NCBI GenBank assembly: GCA_025060455.1
Contig: JANXBY010000066.1
Coordinates: 1 to 64,000, forward strand
Reading direction: 5' to 3'
From: Armatimonadota bacterium
GTDB lineage: Bacteria > Sysuimicrobiota > Sysuimicrobiia > Sysuimicrobiales > Sysuimicrobiaceae
Length of the DNA: 64,000 nucleotides
The translations under genes and the position numbers were made by a program. The notes beneath the pieces are model-generated. The model ran no database searches. It was given only the letters and a program-made list of their open reading frames with translations, and was not told the origin of the DNA. Below, one piece after another: positions 47,075 to 56,873 of this stretch; position 1 is the stretch's first letter; each line of letters starts with the position of its first letter.

Positions 47075-48159
47075 GGTGGCGGGTGGTGCTGGCAGGAGGT
47101 GGAACCGGCGGGCACGTCTACCCGCTGCTGGCGGTGGCGGAGGCGGGCGCAGGGCAGGCGGCGTTCGAGTTCGTGGGGGGCGACGGCCTGGAGCGGCAGC
47201 TGGCCCCGCGGCACGGGATCCCCTTCCACCGCGTGCCGTCTGCGGCGGTGGTGGGCAAGGGGGCCTTGGGGGCGGCCCGAAGCCTCTTGCGGGTGGTGGG
47301 AGGGGTGCTGCGCGCCCGCCGGCTGCTGCGGCAGCTTCGGCCCCACGTGGTGGTGTCCACCGCGGGCTACGCGGGGTTCCCTGCGGCGCGGGCGGCTGCG
47401 GACCTAGGGATTCCGCTGGTGTTGGTGGAGCCCAACAGGGTGCCGGGCAGGGCGACTTGCGCCCTGGCGGCCCGAGCCCGGGCGGTGTGCGTGGGGTTCG
47501 CCGCCACCGCCTCTGCCTTCGGAGCGCGGGCGGTGTGGACAGGAGCGCCCGTGCGCCGCGCCGTGCTGCACGGGGACGCCGACCGGCTGCGGGCAGCCTA
47601 CGGGCTGCGGCCCGACCGCCCCACGGTGCTGGTGGTGGGCGGTAGCCAAGGTGCGGCGGCGCTGAACCGTGCGGTCCGGGAGGCGCTGCGGCTTTTGGCC
47701 CACAGGGAGGATCTCCAGGTGCTGCACGTGACGGGGAAGGCGCGGGCCGGGCTGGAAGGGGAACTAGCGAGCGGAGCGGTGACGTACCGAGCCGTGGACT
47801 ACCTGGAGGCCATCGGCGACGCTTACGCGGCGTGCGACCTGGTGGTGGCCCGTGCGGGGGCCCTCACGTGCGCGGAACTGCTGGCCACGGGCCGGCCGTC
47901 TGTGTTGGTGCCTCTGCGCCTGGCCTCCGGCCACCAGCGGCACAACGCCCGGGCCCTGGAGGAGTTCGGTGCCGCGGTGGTGGTGGAGGAGACGGAGCTT
48001 TCGGGTGCGCGTCTGGCGCAGGTGCTGGAGGACCTGGTGGACGACCGCCCGCGGCTAGAGGAGATGGGCCGGGCCGCCCGCGCTCTGGGTCGGCCGGAGG
48101 CGGCGGAAGCGGTGTGGGAGCAAGTGGTGCGGGCCGCGGAGGAGTCCGGCGTTGGGTGA
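47071..48159 (+). CDS. murG: UDP-GlcNAc:lipid I transferase MurG
   Basis: VVLAGGGTGGHVYPLLAVAE, GGSQGAAALN, ARAGALTCAELLATGRPSVLVPL. Confidence 0.95.
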   Translation: MRWRVVLAGGGTGGHVYPLLAVAEAGAGQAAFEFVGGDGLERQLAPRHGIPFHRVPSAAVVGKGALGAARSLLRVVGGVLRARRLLRQLRPHVVVSTAGYAGFPAARAAADLGIPLVLVEPNRVPGRATCALAARARAVCVGFAATASAFGARAVWTGAPVRRAVLHGDADRLRAAYGLRPDRPTVLVVGGSQGAAALNRAVREALRLLAHREDLQVLHVTGKARAGLEGELASGAVTYRAVDYLEAIGDAYAACDLVVARAGALTCAELLATGRPSVLVPLRLASGHQRHNARALEEFGAAVVVEETELSGARLAQVLEDLVDDRPRLEEMGRAARALGRPEAAEAVWEQVVRAAEESGVG

Positions 48160-49495
48160 GCTGCATTTCGTGGGCGCAGGGGGTTCCGGGATGAGCCCGC
48201 TGGCGGAGGTGTACGCCCGCCGCGGCGCGCACGTGTCGGGCTGTGACCTCCGCGACAGCCCGGCCCTCCGCCGCCTCGAGACCGTCGGGGTGCAGGTATA
48301 CGTGGGGCACACTCCCGACCACCTGGAGGACGCACAGCGCGTGGTGGTGTCCCGGGCGGTCCCTCCGACCGAGCCGGAGCTCGCCGCGGCCCGGGCCCGC
48401 GGCCTTCCTGTCCTCCACCGGGCGGAGCTGCTGGCGGAGTTGGTGGCGGGCGGGGACTCCGTAGGGGTGGCGGGCACGCACGGCAAGACAACCACCACCG
48501 CCCTCGTGAGCGTGGCCCTAGAGGCTGCAGGGCTTGACCCCACGGCCGTGGTGGGCGGAGAGGTGCGCCCGTACGGCGGCGGGGCGAGGGTGGGAAGCGG
48601 ACCCACGGTGGCGGAGGTGGACGAAAGCGACGGCTCCCTGGTCCGGGTGCGGGTGCACAGTGCGGTGGTCACCGGCCTGGACCTTACGGACCACGCGGAC
48701 CACTACCGCGACCTGACCTCGCTGCTGAACACCTTCGCGCAGTTCGTGGCGGCCACGGATCCCGGTGGGTGGGTGGTGCTTTGCGCGGACTGCCCCAACG
48801 CGGGCCGCCTCGCCCCGCACGCGCGGGGCCGGGTGGTGACCTACGGCCTGCAGTCCGGTAGCTACCGCGGCCGGGTGTTGGAGGTGCAGGGGCGGTGGAG
48901 CCGGTTCGTCCTTCAGCAGCGGGGCCGGGAGGTCGGAGAGGTACTCCTGAGCCTACCTGGCCGCCACAACGTGCTGAACGCCACCGCGGCGCTGGCGGTG
49001 GGGCTGGAGCGGGGAGCTTCGTTCGAGGCCATGCGGGAAGCCCTGGCGCGTTTCGGGGGCGTGCGGCGGCGGTTCGAGGTGTACTGCGACGCCCCCTTGG
49101 TGGTGGACGACTACGCCCACAACCCGGTGAAGGTGCGGGCGTTTCTGCGGGCGGTGCGCGAGGCCTGGCCGGGCCGTCGGGTGGTGGCGGTGTTCCAGCC
49201 CCACCGCTACTCCCGGACCCGGACCACCTACCGGCAGTACGCGGAAGCCTTTGAGGACGCGGACGAGGTGGTGGTGACGGAGCTGTACCCCGCGGACGAG
49301 CCGCCAGAACCGGGGGTGAGCGGGAGGCTGATCGCCGACCACCTGCGCCACCCAAGGGTGCGGTGGGTCCCGGAGCTGGAGGACGTGGTGGGCGTGCTGT
49401 TGGGGTGCGTGCGGCCCGAGGACGTGGTAGCCACCCTGGGGGCGGGGGACGTGTGGCGGGTGGCGCAGCGGCTGGCTCAGGAGGTGAAGCGGTGA
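48152..49495 (+). CDS. murC: UDP-MurNAc--L-alanine ligase MurC
   Basis: HFVGAGGSGMSPLAEV, VAGTHGKTTTTALV, DDYAHNPVKVRAFL, VFQPHRYSRT. Confidence 0.96.
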   Translation: MGELHFVGAGGSGMSPLAEVYARRGAHVSGCDLRDSPALRRLETVGVQVYVGHTPDHLEDAQRVVVSRAVPPTEPELAAARARGLPVLHRAELLAELVAGGDSVGVAGTHGKTTTTALVSVALEAAGLDPTAVVGGEVRPYGGGARVGSGPTVAEVDESDGSLVRVRVHSAVVTGLDLTDHADHYRDLTSLLNTFAQFVAATDPGGWVVLCADCPNAGRLAPHARGRVVTYGLQSGSYRGRVLEVQGRWSRFVLQQRGREVGEVLLSLPGRHNVLNATAALAVGLERGASFEAMREALARFGGVRRRFEVYCDAPLVVDDYAHNPVKVRAFLRAVREAWPGRRVVAVFQPHRYSRTRTTYRQYAEAFEDADEVVVTELYPADEPPEPGVSGRLIADHLRHPRVRWVPELEDVVGVLLGCVRPEDVVATLGAGDVWRVAQRLAQEVKR

Positions 49496-50409
49496 CCGCC
49501 ACCGCGCGGGCGGACCGGCTGGCGCAGCGGCTGCAGGAGCTGTGTCGGGACGTGCGGCGGGACGAACCCCTCCGCCGTCACACCACCTTCCGCATCGGAG
49601 GGCCTGCGGACGTGTTGGTGGTCCCGCGGAGCACGGAGGAGCTGCGCGCGGTGGCGCGCTGGCTGTACACCTCCGGGGAGCCGTTCGTGGTGCTGGGGCG
49701 AGGGTCCAACGTGCTGATCTCCGACCGCGGCGTGCGCGGGGTGGTGGTGAAGGTGGGGGGCGCGCTGGACCGGGTCCGGTGGGACGGCGCCCGGGTGGTG
49801 GCGGAGGCGGGGGCTGGACTACCGCGGTTGAGCCTGCGGGCCGGCCGGCGGGGCCTGGCGGGCCTCGAGTTCGCGGCGGGCATCCCCGGGTCCGTGGGAG
49901 GAGGTGTGGCCATGAACGCGGGAGCGCACGGCCACAGCCTGCAGGAGGTGGTGCGGCGGGTGCACGTGGTGACGCCCCATGGTGACCGCGCGTGGCGGGC
50001 CGACGAGATGGGCTTCGGCTACCGCACCAGCCGGCTGCACCACGAGGCGGCGGTGGTGGTGGAGGTGGAGATGGAGCTGGAGCCAGCTGCATCGGAGGAG
50101 GTGTTGGACCGCACCACCCGGTGGCTGCAGCACCGCGGCGCCACACAGCCCGTGCGGCTCCCCTCCTCCGGCTGCGTGTTCCGGAACCCTCCGGGAGACG
50201 CCGCAGGGAGGCTGGTGGAGCTGGCCGGTGCGAAGGGGTTGCGGGAAGGAGGGGTGGAGGTGTCCACCCTGCACGGGAACTACGTGGTGAACACCGGGGG
50301 AGGCCGCGCGGAGGACGTGCTGCGGCTGGTGGACCGGGTCCGCGAGCACGTGCGCCGGGCGTTCGGCGTGGAGCTGGAGCTGGAAGTCCAGCTGGTGGGG
50401 GAGTTCTGA
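49492..50409 (+). CDS. murB: UDP-N-acetylenolpyruvoylglucosamine reductase MurB
   Basis: HTTFRIGGPADV, GRGSNVLISD, GIPGSVGGGVAMNAGAHG, SSGCVFRNP. Confidence 0.96.
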   Translation: MTATARADRLAQRLQELCRDVRRDEPLRRHTTFRIGGPADVLVVPRSTEELRAVARWLYTSGEPFVVLGRGSNVLISDRGVRGVVVKVGGALDRVRWDGARVVAEAGAGLPRLSLRAGRRGLAGLEFAAGIPGSVGGGVAMNAGAHGHSLQEVVRRVHVVTPHGDRAWRADEMGFGYRTSRLHHEAAVVVEVEMELEPAASEEVLDRTTRWLQHRGATQPVRLPSSGCVFRNPPGDAAGRLVELAGAKGLREGGVEVSTLHGNYVVNTGGGRAEDVLRLVDRVREHVRRAFGVELELEVQLVGEF

Positions 50410-51135
50410 GTGGGGGCTTGGCCGGATCCGGGCCCGTTCCCGTGGGCGCGGCTGCTGCGCCTGTGGGCCGCGGTGGCCGGCACGTGCGCGGTGCTGAGCT
50501 TTCCGAGTTCGGCCGCGTTTTCCCTGCAGGAGGTGGAAGTGCACGGGGCCCGGCGGCTGGACGCGCGGGAGCTGGCACGGGCCGGGGGGCTGGAGGTGGG
50601 AATGCCGCTGGCCTCCGTGGACCCGGACCGGGTCCGGCGGCGCCTGCTGCGCCTTCCCCGGGTCCGTGACGCCTGGGTCCAGGCGCGGTGGCCCTCGCGG
50701 GTGCGGGTGTGGGTGGACGAACGCACGCCGCAGGCGGTGCTGCGGCTTCCCGACGGCACGGAGGTGTTGGTGGACGAGGACGGCGTGGTGTTGGACGGGG
50801 CCGCGCAGGGGCTTCCGGTGGTGCTGGGCCCGAAGGTCCGGTGGCTGCAGCCCGGCGAGGCGGTGCCCGCGCCGGAGGTGGTCCGGCTGGTGCGGGAACT
50901 GGCAGCTCTGCCCGATCCGGACCGGCAGCAGGTGGCCTGGGCGCGGCCGCTCGCCACCGGGGACGTCACCGTGGGCACGCGGGACGGACTGGTCGTGCGC
51001 GCGGCGGCCGGGCGGCTCGGTAAAGGGCTGCGGACCGCGCGAGAGGTGGCACAGGCGCTCTGGGCCCGGGGCGTGCGCGCCGGGGTGGTGGACGTGCGGT
51101 ACGCGGACCGCGCGGTGGTCCAGCCGGCACCCTAG
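50410..51135 (+). CDS. ftsQ: FtsQ/DivIB-type POTRA cell-division protein
   Basis: TM then FSLQEVEVHGARRLDARELARAGGLEVGMPLASVDPDRVRRRLLRLPRVRDAWVQARWPSRVRVWVDER. Confidence 0.9.
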   Translation: MGAWPDPGPFPWARLLRLWAAVAGTCAVLSFPSSAAFSLQEVEVHGARRLDARELARAGGLEVGMPLASVDPDRVRRRLLRLPRVRDAWVQARWPSRVRVWVDERTPQAVLRLPDGTEVLVDEDGVVLDGAAQGLPVVLGPKVRWLQPGEAVPAPEVVRLVRELAALPDPDRQQVAWARPLATGDVTVGTRDGLVVRAAAGRLGKGLRTAREVAQALWARGVRAGVVDVRYADRAVVQPAP

Positions 51136-51323
51136 ACCACTCCGAAAATCGCCGGCGCGATTTTGGGGATCCCGGTCTACCCCGCACGCTCCGTAGCTTG
51201 TCACCGGCGCGGGAACGTCCGGGCGTTGCAGGTTGCCGGCAGGAGTCAGGCCGGGGCCGCAGAAGACCTTCGGAGAAGCAAAAGCCCATTTCCTTGCGCG
51301 AAGTTGCACGGAGGAGGTCGGCG

Positions 51324-52559
51324 GTGCCGAAGAAGGGTTCCCTGGTGGGGCTGGACATCGGCACCACGAAGGTGTGCGCGCTCGTGGGAGAGGTGGACGA
51401 GGACGGCGAGGTGCACGTGGCCGGCGTGGGGACCGTGCCGTGCACCGGGCTGCGCCGGGGCGTGGTGACGGACCTGGAGGCCACCACCCAGGCCCTGGCG
51501 GAGGCGGTGGAGCGCGCGGAGCGGATGTCGGGTCAGACCATCCGCTCTGCATACCTGTCCGTCTCCGGTGAGCACATCGCGTCGCAGAACAGCCGCGGAG
51601 TGGTGGCGGTTTCCCGCAGCGACCGGGAGATCAGCCCGCAGGACGTGGAGCGGGTGGTGGAGGCGGCGCGCATGGCCGCCATCCCCGCGCCCGACCGGGA
51701 GATCATCCACCTGCTGCCTCGGGGGTTTGTGGTGGACGGCCAGGAGGGCGTGCGGGACCCGGTGGGCATGTACGGCACCCGGCTGGAGGTGGAAGCGCAC
51801 ATCGTCACCGGCACGAGCACGCTGCTGGCCAACCTGGTGAAGTGCGTGCACCGGGCAGGCCTGGAGGTGGAGGAGATGGTGCTGGAGCCCCTGGCCTCCG
51901 CGGAGGCGGTGCTGTCCCCCGCGGAGCGGGAGCTGGGGGTGGTGGTGTGTGACGTGGGCGGCGGGACCACCAGCCTCGGCGTGTTCCACACAGGCGGGCT
52001 GGTGCACACCGCGGTGCTGCCCGTGGGGGGCAACCACATCACCCACGACATCGCCTTCGGGCTGCGGACGCCCCTGCCGGAGGCGGAGAAGCTGAAGGTC
52101 CGGTACGGGGCCGCGTCGGTGCATGCGGTGCAGGAAGGAGAGCTGGTGGAAGTGGTGGGCGTGGGCGAACAGGAGCCTCGGGTCCTGCCCCGGCGCCACC
52201 TGTGCGAGATCATCCAGCCCCGGGTGGAGGAGATCCTGAGTCTGGTGGCCTCGCACCTGCACCGGCCGGAGTTGGCCCGGCGGGTGCCCGCGGGCGTGGT
52301 GCTCACGGGCGGGACCGCCCTGCTGCGGGGGTTTGCGGAGCTGGCGAGCGAACGGCTGGGGCTGCCCGCGCGGGTGGGCTACCCGACGGGCGTGGTGGGG
52401 CTGGCGGACGCGGTCAGCAGCCCGGCCTTCGCCACCGCCGTGGGGCTGGTACTGTACGGGGTGCGGCAAGACCGCCACCGGACGCGGCGCGCGGAGCGCA
52501 ACGGCGCGGTGTGGGGGCGCCTGCGGGCGTGGGTGCGCGGCGTGTTGCACGGAGAGTAG
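51324..52559 (+). CDS. ftsA: Cell-division protein FtsA
   Basis: GLDIGTTKVCALVGE, VVCDVGGGTTSLGVF, VVLTGGTALLRGF; GTG start with GGAGGAGG upstream. Confidence 0.95.
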   Translation: MPKKGSLVGLDIGTTKVCALVGEVDEDGEVHVAGVGTVPCTGLRRGVVTDLEATTQALAEAVERAERMSGQTIRSAYLSVSGEHIASQNSRGVVAVSRSDREISPQDVERVVEAARMAAIPAPDREIIHLLPRGFVVDGQEGVRDPVGMYGTRLEVEAHIVTGTSTLLANLVKCVHRAGLEVEEMVLEPLASAEAVLSPAERELGVVVCDVGGGTTSLGVFHTGGLVHTAVLPVGGNHITHDIAFGLRTPLPEAEKLKVRYGAASVHAVQEGELVEVVGVGEQEPRVLPRRHLCEIIQPRVEEILSLVASHLHRPELARRVPAGVVLTGGTALLRGFAELASERLGLPARVGYPTGVVGLADAVSSPAFATAVGLVLYGVRQDRHRTRRAERNGAVWGRLRAWVRGVLHGE

Positions 52560-52610
52560 GTGTGGAACGGCGTGGCAGCGCGAGCAAACCGGGGTGACGA
52601 GGAGGGGACC

Positions 52611-53687
52611 ATGGCGCACCTGGACCGAGACCTGCGGCGGTTCGCCTCCATCAAGGTGGTGGGGGTCGGCGGGGCGGGCAGCAACGCGGTGAACCGCATG
52701 ATCGCCGCGGGCCTGCGCGGGGTGGAGTTCATCGCCATCAACACCGACGTGCAGGCCCTGGCCCTTTCCCAGGCGGAGCGGAAGATCCACATCGGGGCGA
52801 AGCTCACCCGGGGCCTGGGGGCCGGCGGCAACCCGGAGGTGGGCCGCCAGGCGGCGGAGGAGACCAAGGACGAGCTGTACGACGCCCTGGAAGGCGCGGA
52901 CATGGTGTTCGTGACCGCGGGGATGGGCGGCGGCACCGGCACGGGCGGTGCGCCGGTGGTGGCCCGCATCGCGCGGGAGCAGGGCGCGCTCACCATCGGG
53001 GTGGTCACCAAACCCTTCTCCTTTGAGGGGCGCCGGCGGGCCGCGGCGGCAGAGGAGGGCATCCGGAACCTCAAGGAGCAGGTGAACACCCTCATCACCA
53101 TCCCCAACGACCGGCTCCTGCAGCTGGTGGACCGGAGCGTGAGCATGATCGAGGCCTTCCGGGTGGCGGACGACGTTCTCCGCCAGGGGGTCCAGGGCAT
53201 CGCAGACCTCATCACCGTGCCGGGCCTCATCAACCTGGACTTCGCGGACGTGCGGACGGTGATGGCGGAGGCCGGAAGCGCCCTCATCGGCATCGGCGTG
53301 GCCTCCGGCGAGGACCGGGCGGTGCGGGCTGCCCGCACCGCCATCAGCAGCCCCCTGCTGGAGACGTCCATGGACGGTGCCCGGGGCGTGCTGCTGAACG
53401 TCACCGGCGGCCTGGACCTGGGCCTGGTGGAGGTGAACGAGGCCGCCCAGATCATCGCGGACGCCGCGGACCCCGACGCCAACATCATCTTCGGGGCGGT
53501 GATCGACGAGGGGCTCCGGGACGAGGTGCGCATCACCGTGATCGCCACCGGCTTCGACGCCGCGCGGACGAAGCAGGCTGCGACGGCCCCGGAACGGGCG
53601 GCGGCCCCGGCATCCGTGGACCGCGAGGTGCCCGTGAAGATGTTCATCGACGACCTGGACGTGCCGGCGTTCCTGCGGAAGCGCTGA
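52611..53687 (+). CDS. ftsZ: Cell-division GTPase FtsZ
   Basis: [28 protein letters not shown]-terminal [12 protein letters not shown]. Confidence 0.98.
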   Translation: MAHLDRDLRRFASIKVVGVGGAGSNAVNRMIAAGLRGVEFIAINTDVQALALSQAERKIHIGAKLTRGLGAGGNPEVGRQAAEETKDELYDALEGADMVFVTAGMGGGTGTGGAPVVARIAREQGALTIGVVTKPFSFEGRRRAAAAEEGIRNLKEQVNTLITIPNDRLLQLVDRSVSMIEAFRVADDVLRQGVQGIADLITVPGLINLDFADVRTVMAEAGSALIGIGVASGEDRAVRAARTAISSPLLETSMDGARGVLLNVTGGLDLGLVEVNEAAQIIADAADPDANIIFGAVIDEGLRDEVRITVIATGFDAARTKQAATAPERAAAPASVDREVPVKMFIDDLDVPAFLRKR

Positions 53688-53708
53688 CCGACCGCACTCC
53701 GGAAAGCG

Positions 53709-53730
53709 CCGGCGCGGCGCGCCGCGCCGG
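53709..53730. repeat. Perfect 22-bp palindrome
   Basis: CCGGCGCGGCGCGCCGCGCCGG between ftsZ stop and next gene. Confidence 0.9.
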
Positions 53731-53739
53731 AGGAGGGTC

Positions 53740-54921
53740 ATGACCGACCTGGGCGATCCCCTGGAGCGGGCTGTCCGACGCCACGTTCCGGTGCTGGAGG
53801 TGCACCGGGCGGACGGGGCGCTGGGGTTCGTGGTGGCGGACAGTCCCCACCTGACCCCTGCCTTCCGCAGCCTCCGGCGGGAGCTGGCCGCCCTGGGCTA
53901 CACGCCGTTGCTGCGCAGGCGCCACGGCCGCGTGTGGCTGCACCTGGTGCCGAAGCCCCCGCGCGGGGGCAGCAACCGCTGGCTGGTGGTGGCGCTGTTC
54001 CTGGCCACCTTGGCGACCACCTTCGCCACGGGTTTCCTGGCCTCCCAGCGGTTCGCGCAGGTGCTGCAGCAGGTCCCGCACGCGGTGCTGCGGGCCGGCT
54101 ACTGGCCCAACCCGTGGCTGGACGGGCTCACCTTCAGCGCGGCCCTCATGAGCATCCTCCTGGTGCACGAGCTGGGCCACAAGCTGGCCGCCCGGGTGCA
54201 CGGGATCGAGGCCAGCGGCCCGTACTTCATACCGTTCCCGCCCCTGCTGGTGGGCAGCGAGATGTCCCTGGGGACCATGGGCGCGGTGATCTTCTCCAAG
54301 GAGCCGGCCCCGGACCGGGACGGGCTGTTCGACCTGGGCGCATCCGGCCCCGTGGCGGGCCTGGTGGTGGCCGCGGTGGTACTGTGGGTGGGACTGGAGC
54401 GTACGGTGCTGCTGGACCTGCACGCCCTGTGTCCCGGCCTGCAGCCGGAGAACTGCGGCCCGCTGCTGGCCCTGCCAAGGTTCCCCTTCGGGCTGCCGTG
54501 GGTGGTGGACCAGGTGGTGCGGTGGCGGTTCGGGGCGTCTGCCGACGTGGTGCCGTACCTGGACCCGCTCCTGGACGCCGCGGTGATCGGCCTGTTTGTC
54601 ACCGCGGTGAACCTGTTGCCCGCGAGCTCCCTGGACGGCGGCCACGTCACCCGGGCTCTGCTGGGCGAGCGGTGGCACCGGTGGGGATCGTACCTGGCCG
54701 TGGGTTTGCTGTTCCTGATGGGCCTGTGGCTGATGGCGGTCCTGTTGCTGTTCCTGCTCTCCCGGGGCCACCCTGGCCCCATGGACGACCTCACCCCGCC
54801 CTCTGCAGGCCGGCTTTGGGCCGGGCTCGGGCTGCTGGCGGTGTTCCTGGCCTCCCTGCCGTGGACCACCTTCCTCCTGCTGTTCCGGCTCCTGGGGGAG
54901 CTGGTGGGGCGCTGGCTGTGA
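53740..54921 (+). CDS. M50-family site-2-protease-like membrane metalloprotease
   Basis: LVHELGHKLAAR and NLLPASSLDGGHVTRA in multi-TM protein. Confidence 0.92.
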   Translation: MTDLGDPLERAVRRHVPVLEVHRADGALGFVVADSPHLTPAFRSLRRELAALGYTPLLRRRHGRVWLHLVPKPPRGGSNRWLVVALFLATLATTFATGFLASQRFAQVLQQVPHAVLRAGYWPNPWLDGLTFSAALMSILLVHELGHKLAARVHGIEASGPYFIPFPPLLVGSEMSLGTMGAVIFSKEPAPDRDGLFDLGASGPVAGLVVAAVVLWVGLERTVLLDLHALCPGLQPENCGPLLALPRFPFGLPWVVDQVVRWRFGASADVVPYLDPLLDAAVIGLFVTAVNLLPASSLDGGHVTRALLGERWHRWGSYLAVGLLFLMGLWLMAVLLLFLLSRGHPGPMDDLTPPSAGRLWAGLGLLAVFLASLPWTTFLLLFRLLGELVGRWL

Positions 54922-55613
54922 GCGTGGAGCTCGAAGGAGTCCGCAAGCGCTACGGCCCCCTGGAGGTGCTGCGGGGTGTGACCCTGCGGGCTGCACCGGG
55001 GGAGGCGGTAGGGTTGGTGGGCCCCAACGGCGCGGGGAAGACCACCACCCTGCGTGTACTGGCAGCCCTGGCCCGGCCCACGGGGGGAGTCGCGAGGGTG
55101 TGCGGGTGGGACGTGGCCCGCCACCCCGACCAGGTGCGCCGGCGCGTGGGGTTTGTGGCCGAGCAGTCCGGGGTGTACGGGAGACTTTCCGGGCTGGAGA
55201 TCCTGGAGTACTTCGGTGTGCTATACGGCCTCGCGCGCAGCGAAGCACGGCGGAGGGCGGAGCAGCTGGTGAGCTGGCTCGGCATGGAGAAGTTCTGCGG
55301 TCGGCCCGCGTCCACCTACTCCCGCGGCATGCGCCAGCGGCTGCACGTGGCGAGGGCGCTGCTGCACGACCCCGAGGTGCTGTTGCTGGACGAGCCCACG
55401 ACCGGACTGGACGCGTCCACCTGCCGCCTCGTCCGGGAGGCGGTGCGTTCCCTCGCCCGCCAGGGACGCTGTGTGGTACTGGCCACCCACTCCGCGGAGG
55501 AAGCCTCGCACGTCTGCTCCCGCGTGGTGCACCTGGCAGAAGGGACCGTTCAGCACGAGGAGGCTGCCCATTATCCCCTGCGCGCCACGGTCGAAGGCCA
55601 CCCGGTCCCGTGA
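54918..55613 (+). CDS. ABC transporter ATPase (NatA/ABC-2 exporter type)
   Basis: GPNGAGKTTTLRVLAAL, YSRGMRQRLHVARALLHDPEVLLLDEPTTGLD. Confidence 0.94.
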   Translation: MSVELEGVRKRYGPLEVLRGVTLRAAPGEAVGLVGPNGAGKTTTLRVLAALARPTGGVARVCGWDVARHPDQVRRRVGFVAEQSGVYGRLSGLEILEYFGVLYGLARSEARRRAEQLVSWLGMEKFCGRPASTYSRGMRQRLHVARALLHDPEVLLLDEPTTGLDASTCRLVREAVRSLARQGRCVVLATHSAEEASHVCSRVVHLAEGTVQHEEAAHYPLRATVEGHPVP

Positions 55614-56695
55614 GACGCGCGTGGGCCGTAGCGGCCAAGGAACTGCTGGACCTGAGCCGGGACCGACGGGCCCTGTTGCTGGGCCTGTTGGTGCCCGCCC
55701 TAAGCGTGCCCCTGCTGTCGCTGCTGGTCGAGGCGGACACTTCCCGGCGCCTCAGCTCCCCTGCCCGTGTGGCGGTGGTGCGGTCTGCGGGGGCTGAGGA
55801 GCTGCTGCGGTTCGCACAGGGCTTGGTGGAGGCCGTGCCTGTGGCAGACGCGCAGGAGGCGCTGCGCACAGGCCAGGTGTCCGCGGTGGTGGAGGTGCGC
55901 CAGGCCGACAAGGGCGGTGCGCTACAGGAGGTGGTGGTGCGGTACCGGGCCCGCGACCCGGAGGGGCTGGTGGCCCGGGAGCGGGTGGCGCAGGTGGTGG
56001 CCCGCTATTCCCTGCCCTTGGTGGACCGCGCCCTGCGCGCCCACGGGCTAGATCGGGAGGCGCTGACACCCGTCCGCCTCCGGGACGAGCCGGTGCCGGG
56101 AGGTGCCGGGTGGGCCGGAAGTCTGGTCCCCCTGGTGGTGGTGGTGTGGAGCTTCGCGGGCGCGTCCCTGGTGGCCGCAGATCTCACCGCCGGAGAGAAG
56201 GAACGCGGCGCGTGGGACATCCTGCGGTGCGCCCCCGTCAGCCGCTGGTCCCTGGTGGCCGGCAAATTCGTGGCCTGCTGGTGGGCGGGGACCGCCCTGG
56301 CCGCGGTGGCCACTGCCGCCCAGCTGGCCGCCTCCGCCGCGGGTTTTCCCGGGATCCCGCAGGCTGTGGTGCTGCTCCTGGCCGCCGCCTGCGCCAGCGC
56401 CCTGGCGGGGGGAGCGTCCCTGGCCGTGGGGATGGTGAGCCGCAGCGCGCGGGAGGCCCACCAGTGGACGTTTCCCCTCTACCTCCTGGCCATGGCCGGC
56501 GCCACAGGTTCCGGTTCGTTGGCGGGCTGGCCGCCCGCGGCCGCAGTACCGGTGCTGAACGCCTTCCTCCTCGCGCAGCGGGCCGCCGCCGGGGGCCTGC
56601 CGGAAGCCAGCCAGCTTGCCTGGGCCGTTGCGACCTCCGCGGCAGCATGTGCCCTCCTTCTGGCCACCTGCACGCGCCTCGTGGACAGGGAGTGA
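55610..56695 (+). CDS. ABC-2 type permease (NatB-like)
   Basis: RRAWAVAAKELLDLSRDRRALLLGLLVPAL, TAGEKERGAWDILRCAPVSRWSLVAGKF. Confidence 0.88.
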   Translation: MRRAWAVAAKELLDLSRDRRALLLGLLVPALSVPLLSLLVEADTSRRLSSPARVAVVRSAGAEELLRFAQGLVEAVPVADAQEALRTGQVSAVVEVRQADKGGALQEVVVRYRARDPEGLVARERVAQVVARYSLPLVDRALRAHGLDREALTPVRLRDEPVPGGAGWAGSLVPLVVVVWSFAGASLVAADLTAGEKERGAWDILRCAPVSRWSLVAGKFVACWWAGTALAAVATAAQLAASAAGFPGIPQAVVLLLAAACASALAGGASLAVGMVSRSAREAHQWTFPLYLLAMAGATGSGSLAGWPPAAAVPVLNAFLLAQRAAAGGLPEASQLAWAVATSAAACALLLATCTRLVDRE

Positions 56696-56781
56696 GCTGA
56701 GAATTCCGGGGCCTGGGGGAGCTTGGTGGCAAAACACGGCGCCCGGGGCTGCCAGCTGGACTTCAGCGCAGTCCAGCGGGC

Positions 56782-56810
56782 TTGCCCGCTAGGCGCAGCG
56801 TCGCTACAAT
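56782..56810 (+). promoter_or_regulatory. Candidate sigma70-type promoter of nrdR-nrdJ
   Basis: TTGCCC-N17-TACAAT. Confidence 0.55.
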
Positions 56811-56850
56811 ATGTGGCACCGGTTCCGCCTCGAACCTCAACATCTAGGGG
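56804..56850 (+). promoter_or_regulatory. Tandem NrdR-box candidates
   Basis: CAATATGTGG core at 56807 and CAACATCTAG core at 56838, 31 nt apart; each matches 8 of 10 positions of the CWATATATWG core. Confidence 0.6.
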
Positions 56851-56873
56851 AGCTTGGGGGAAAGCCAGGAAGG

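Noticed and set aside
51198-51323. Upstream extension of ftsA in the ORF track
   Set aside because: GTG at 51324 has a strong GGAGGAGG RBS and begins the conserved GLDIGTTKV region; the extension is non-conserved Arg/Gly/Ser-rich sequence
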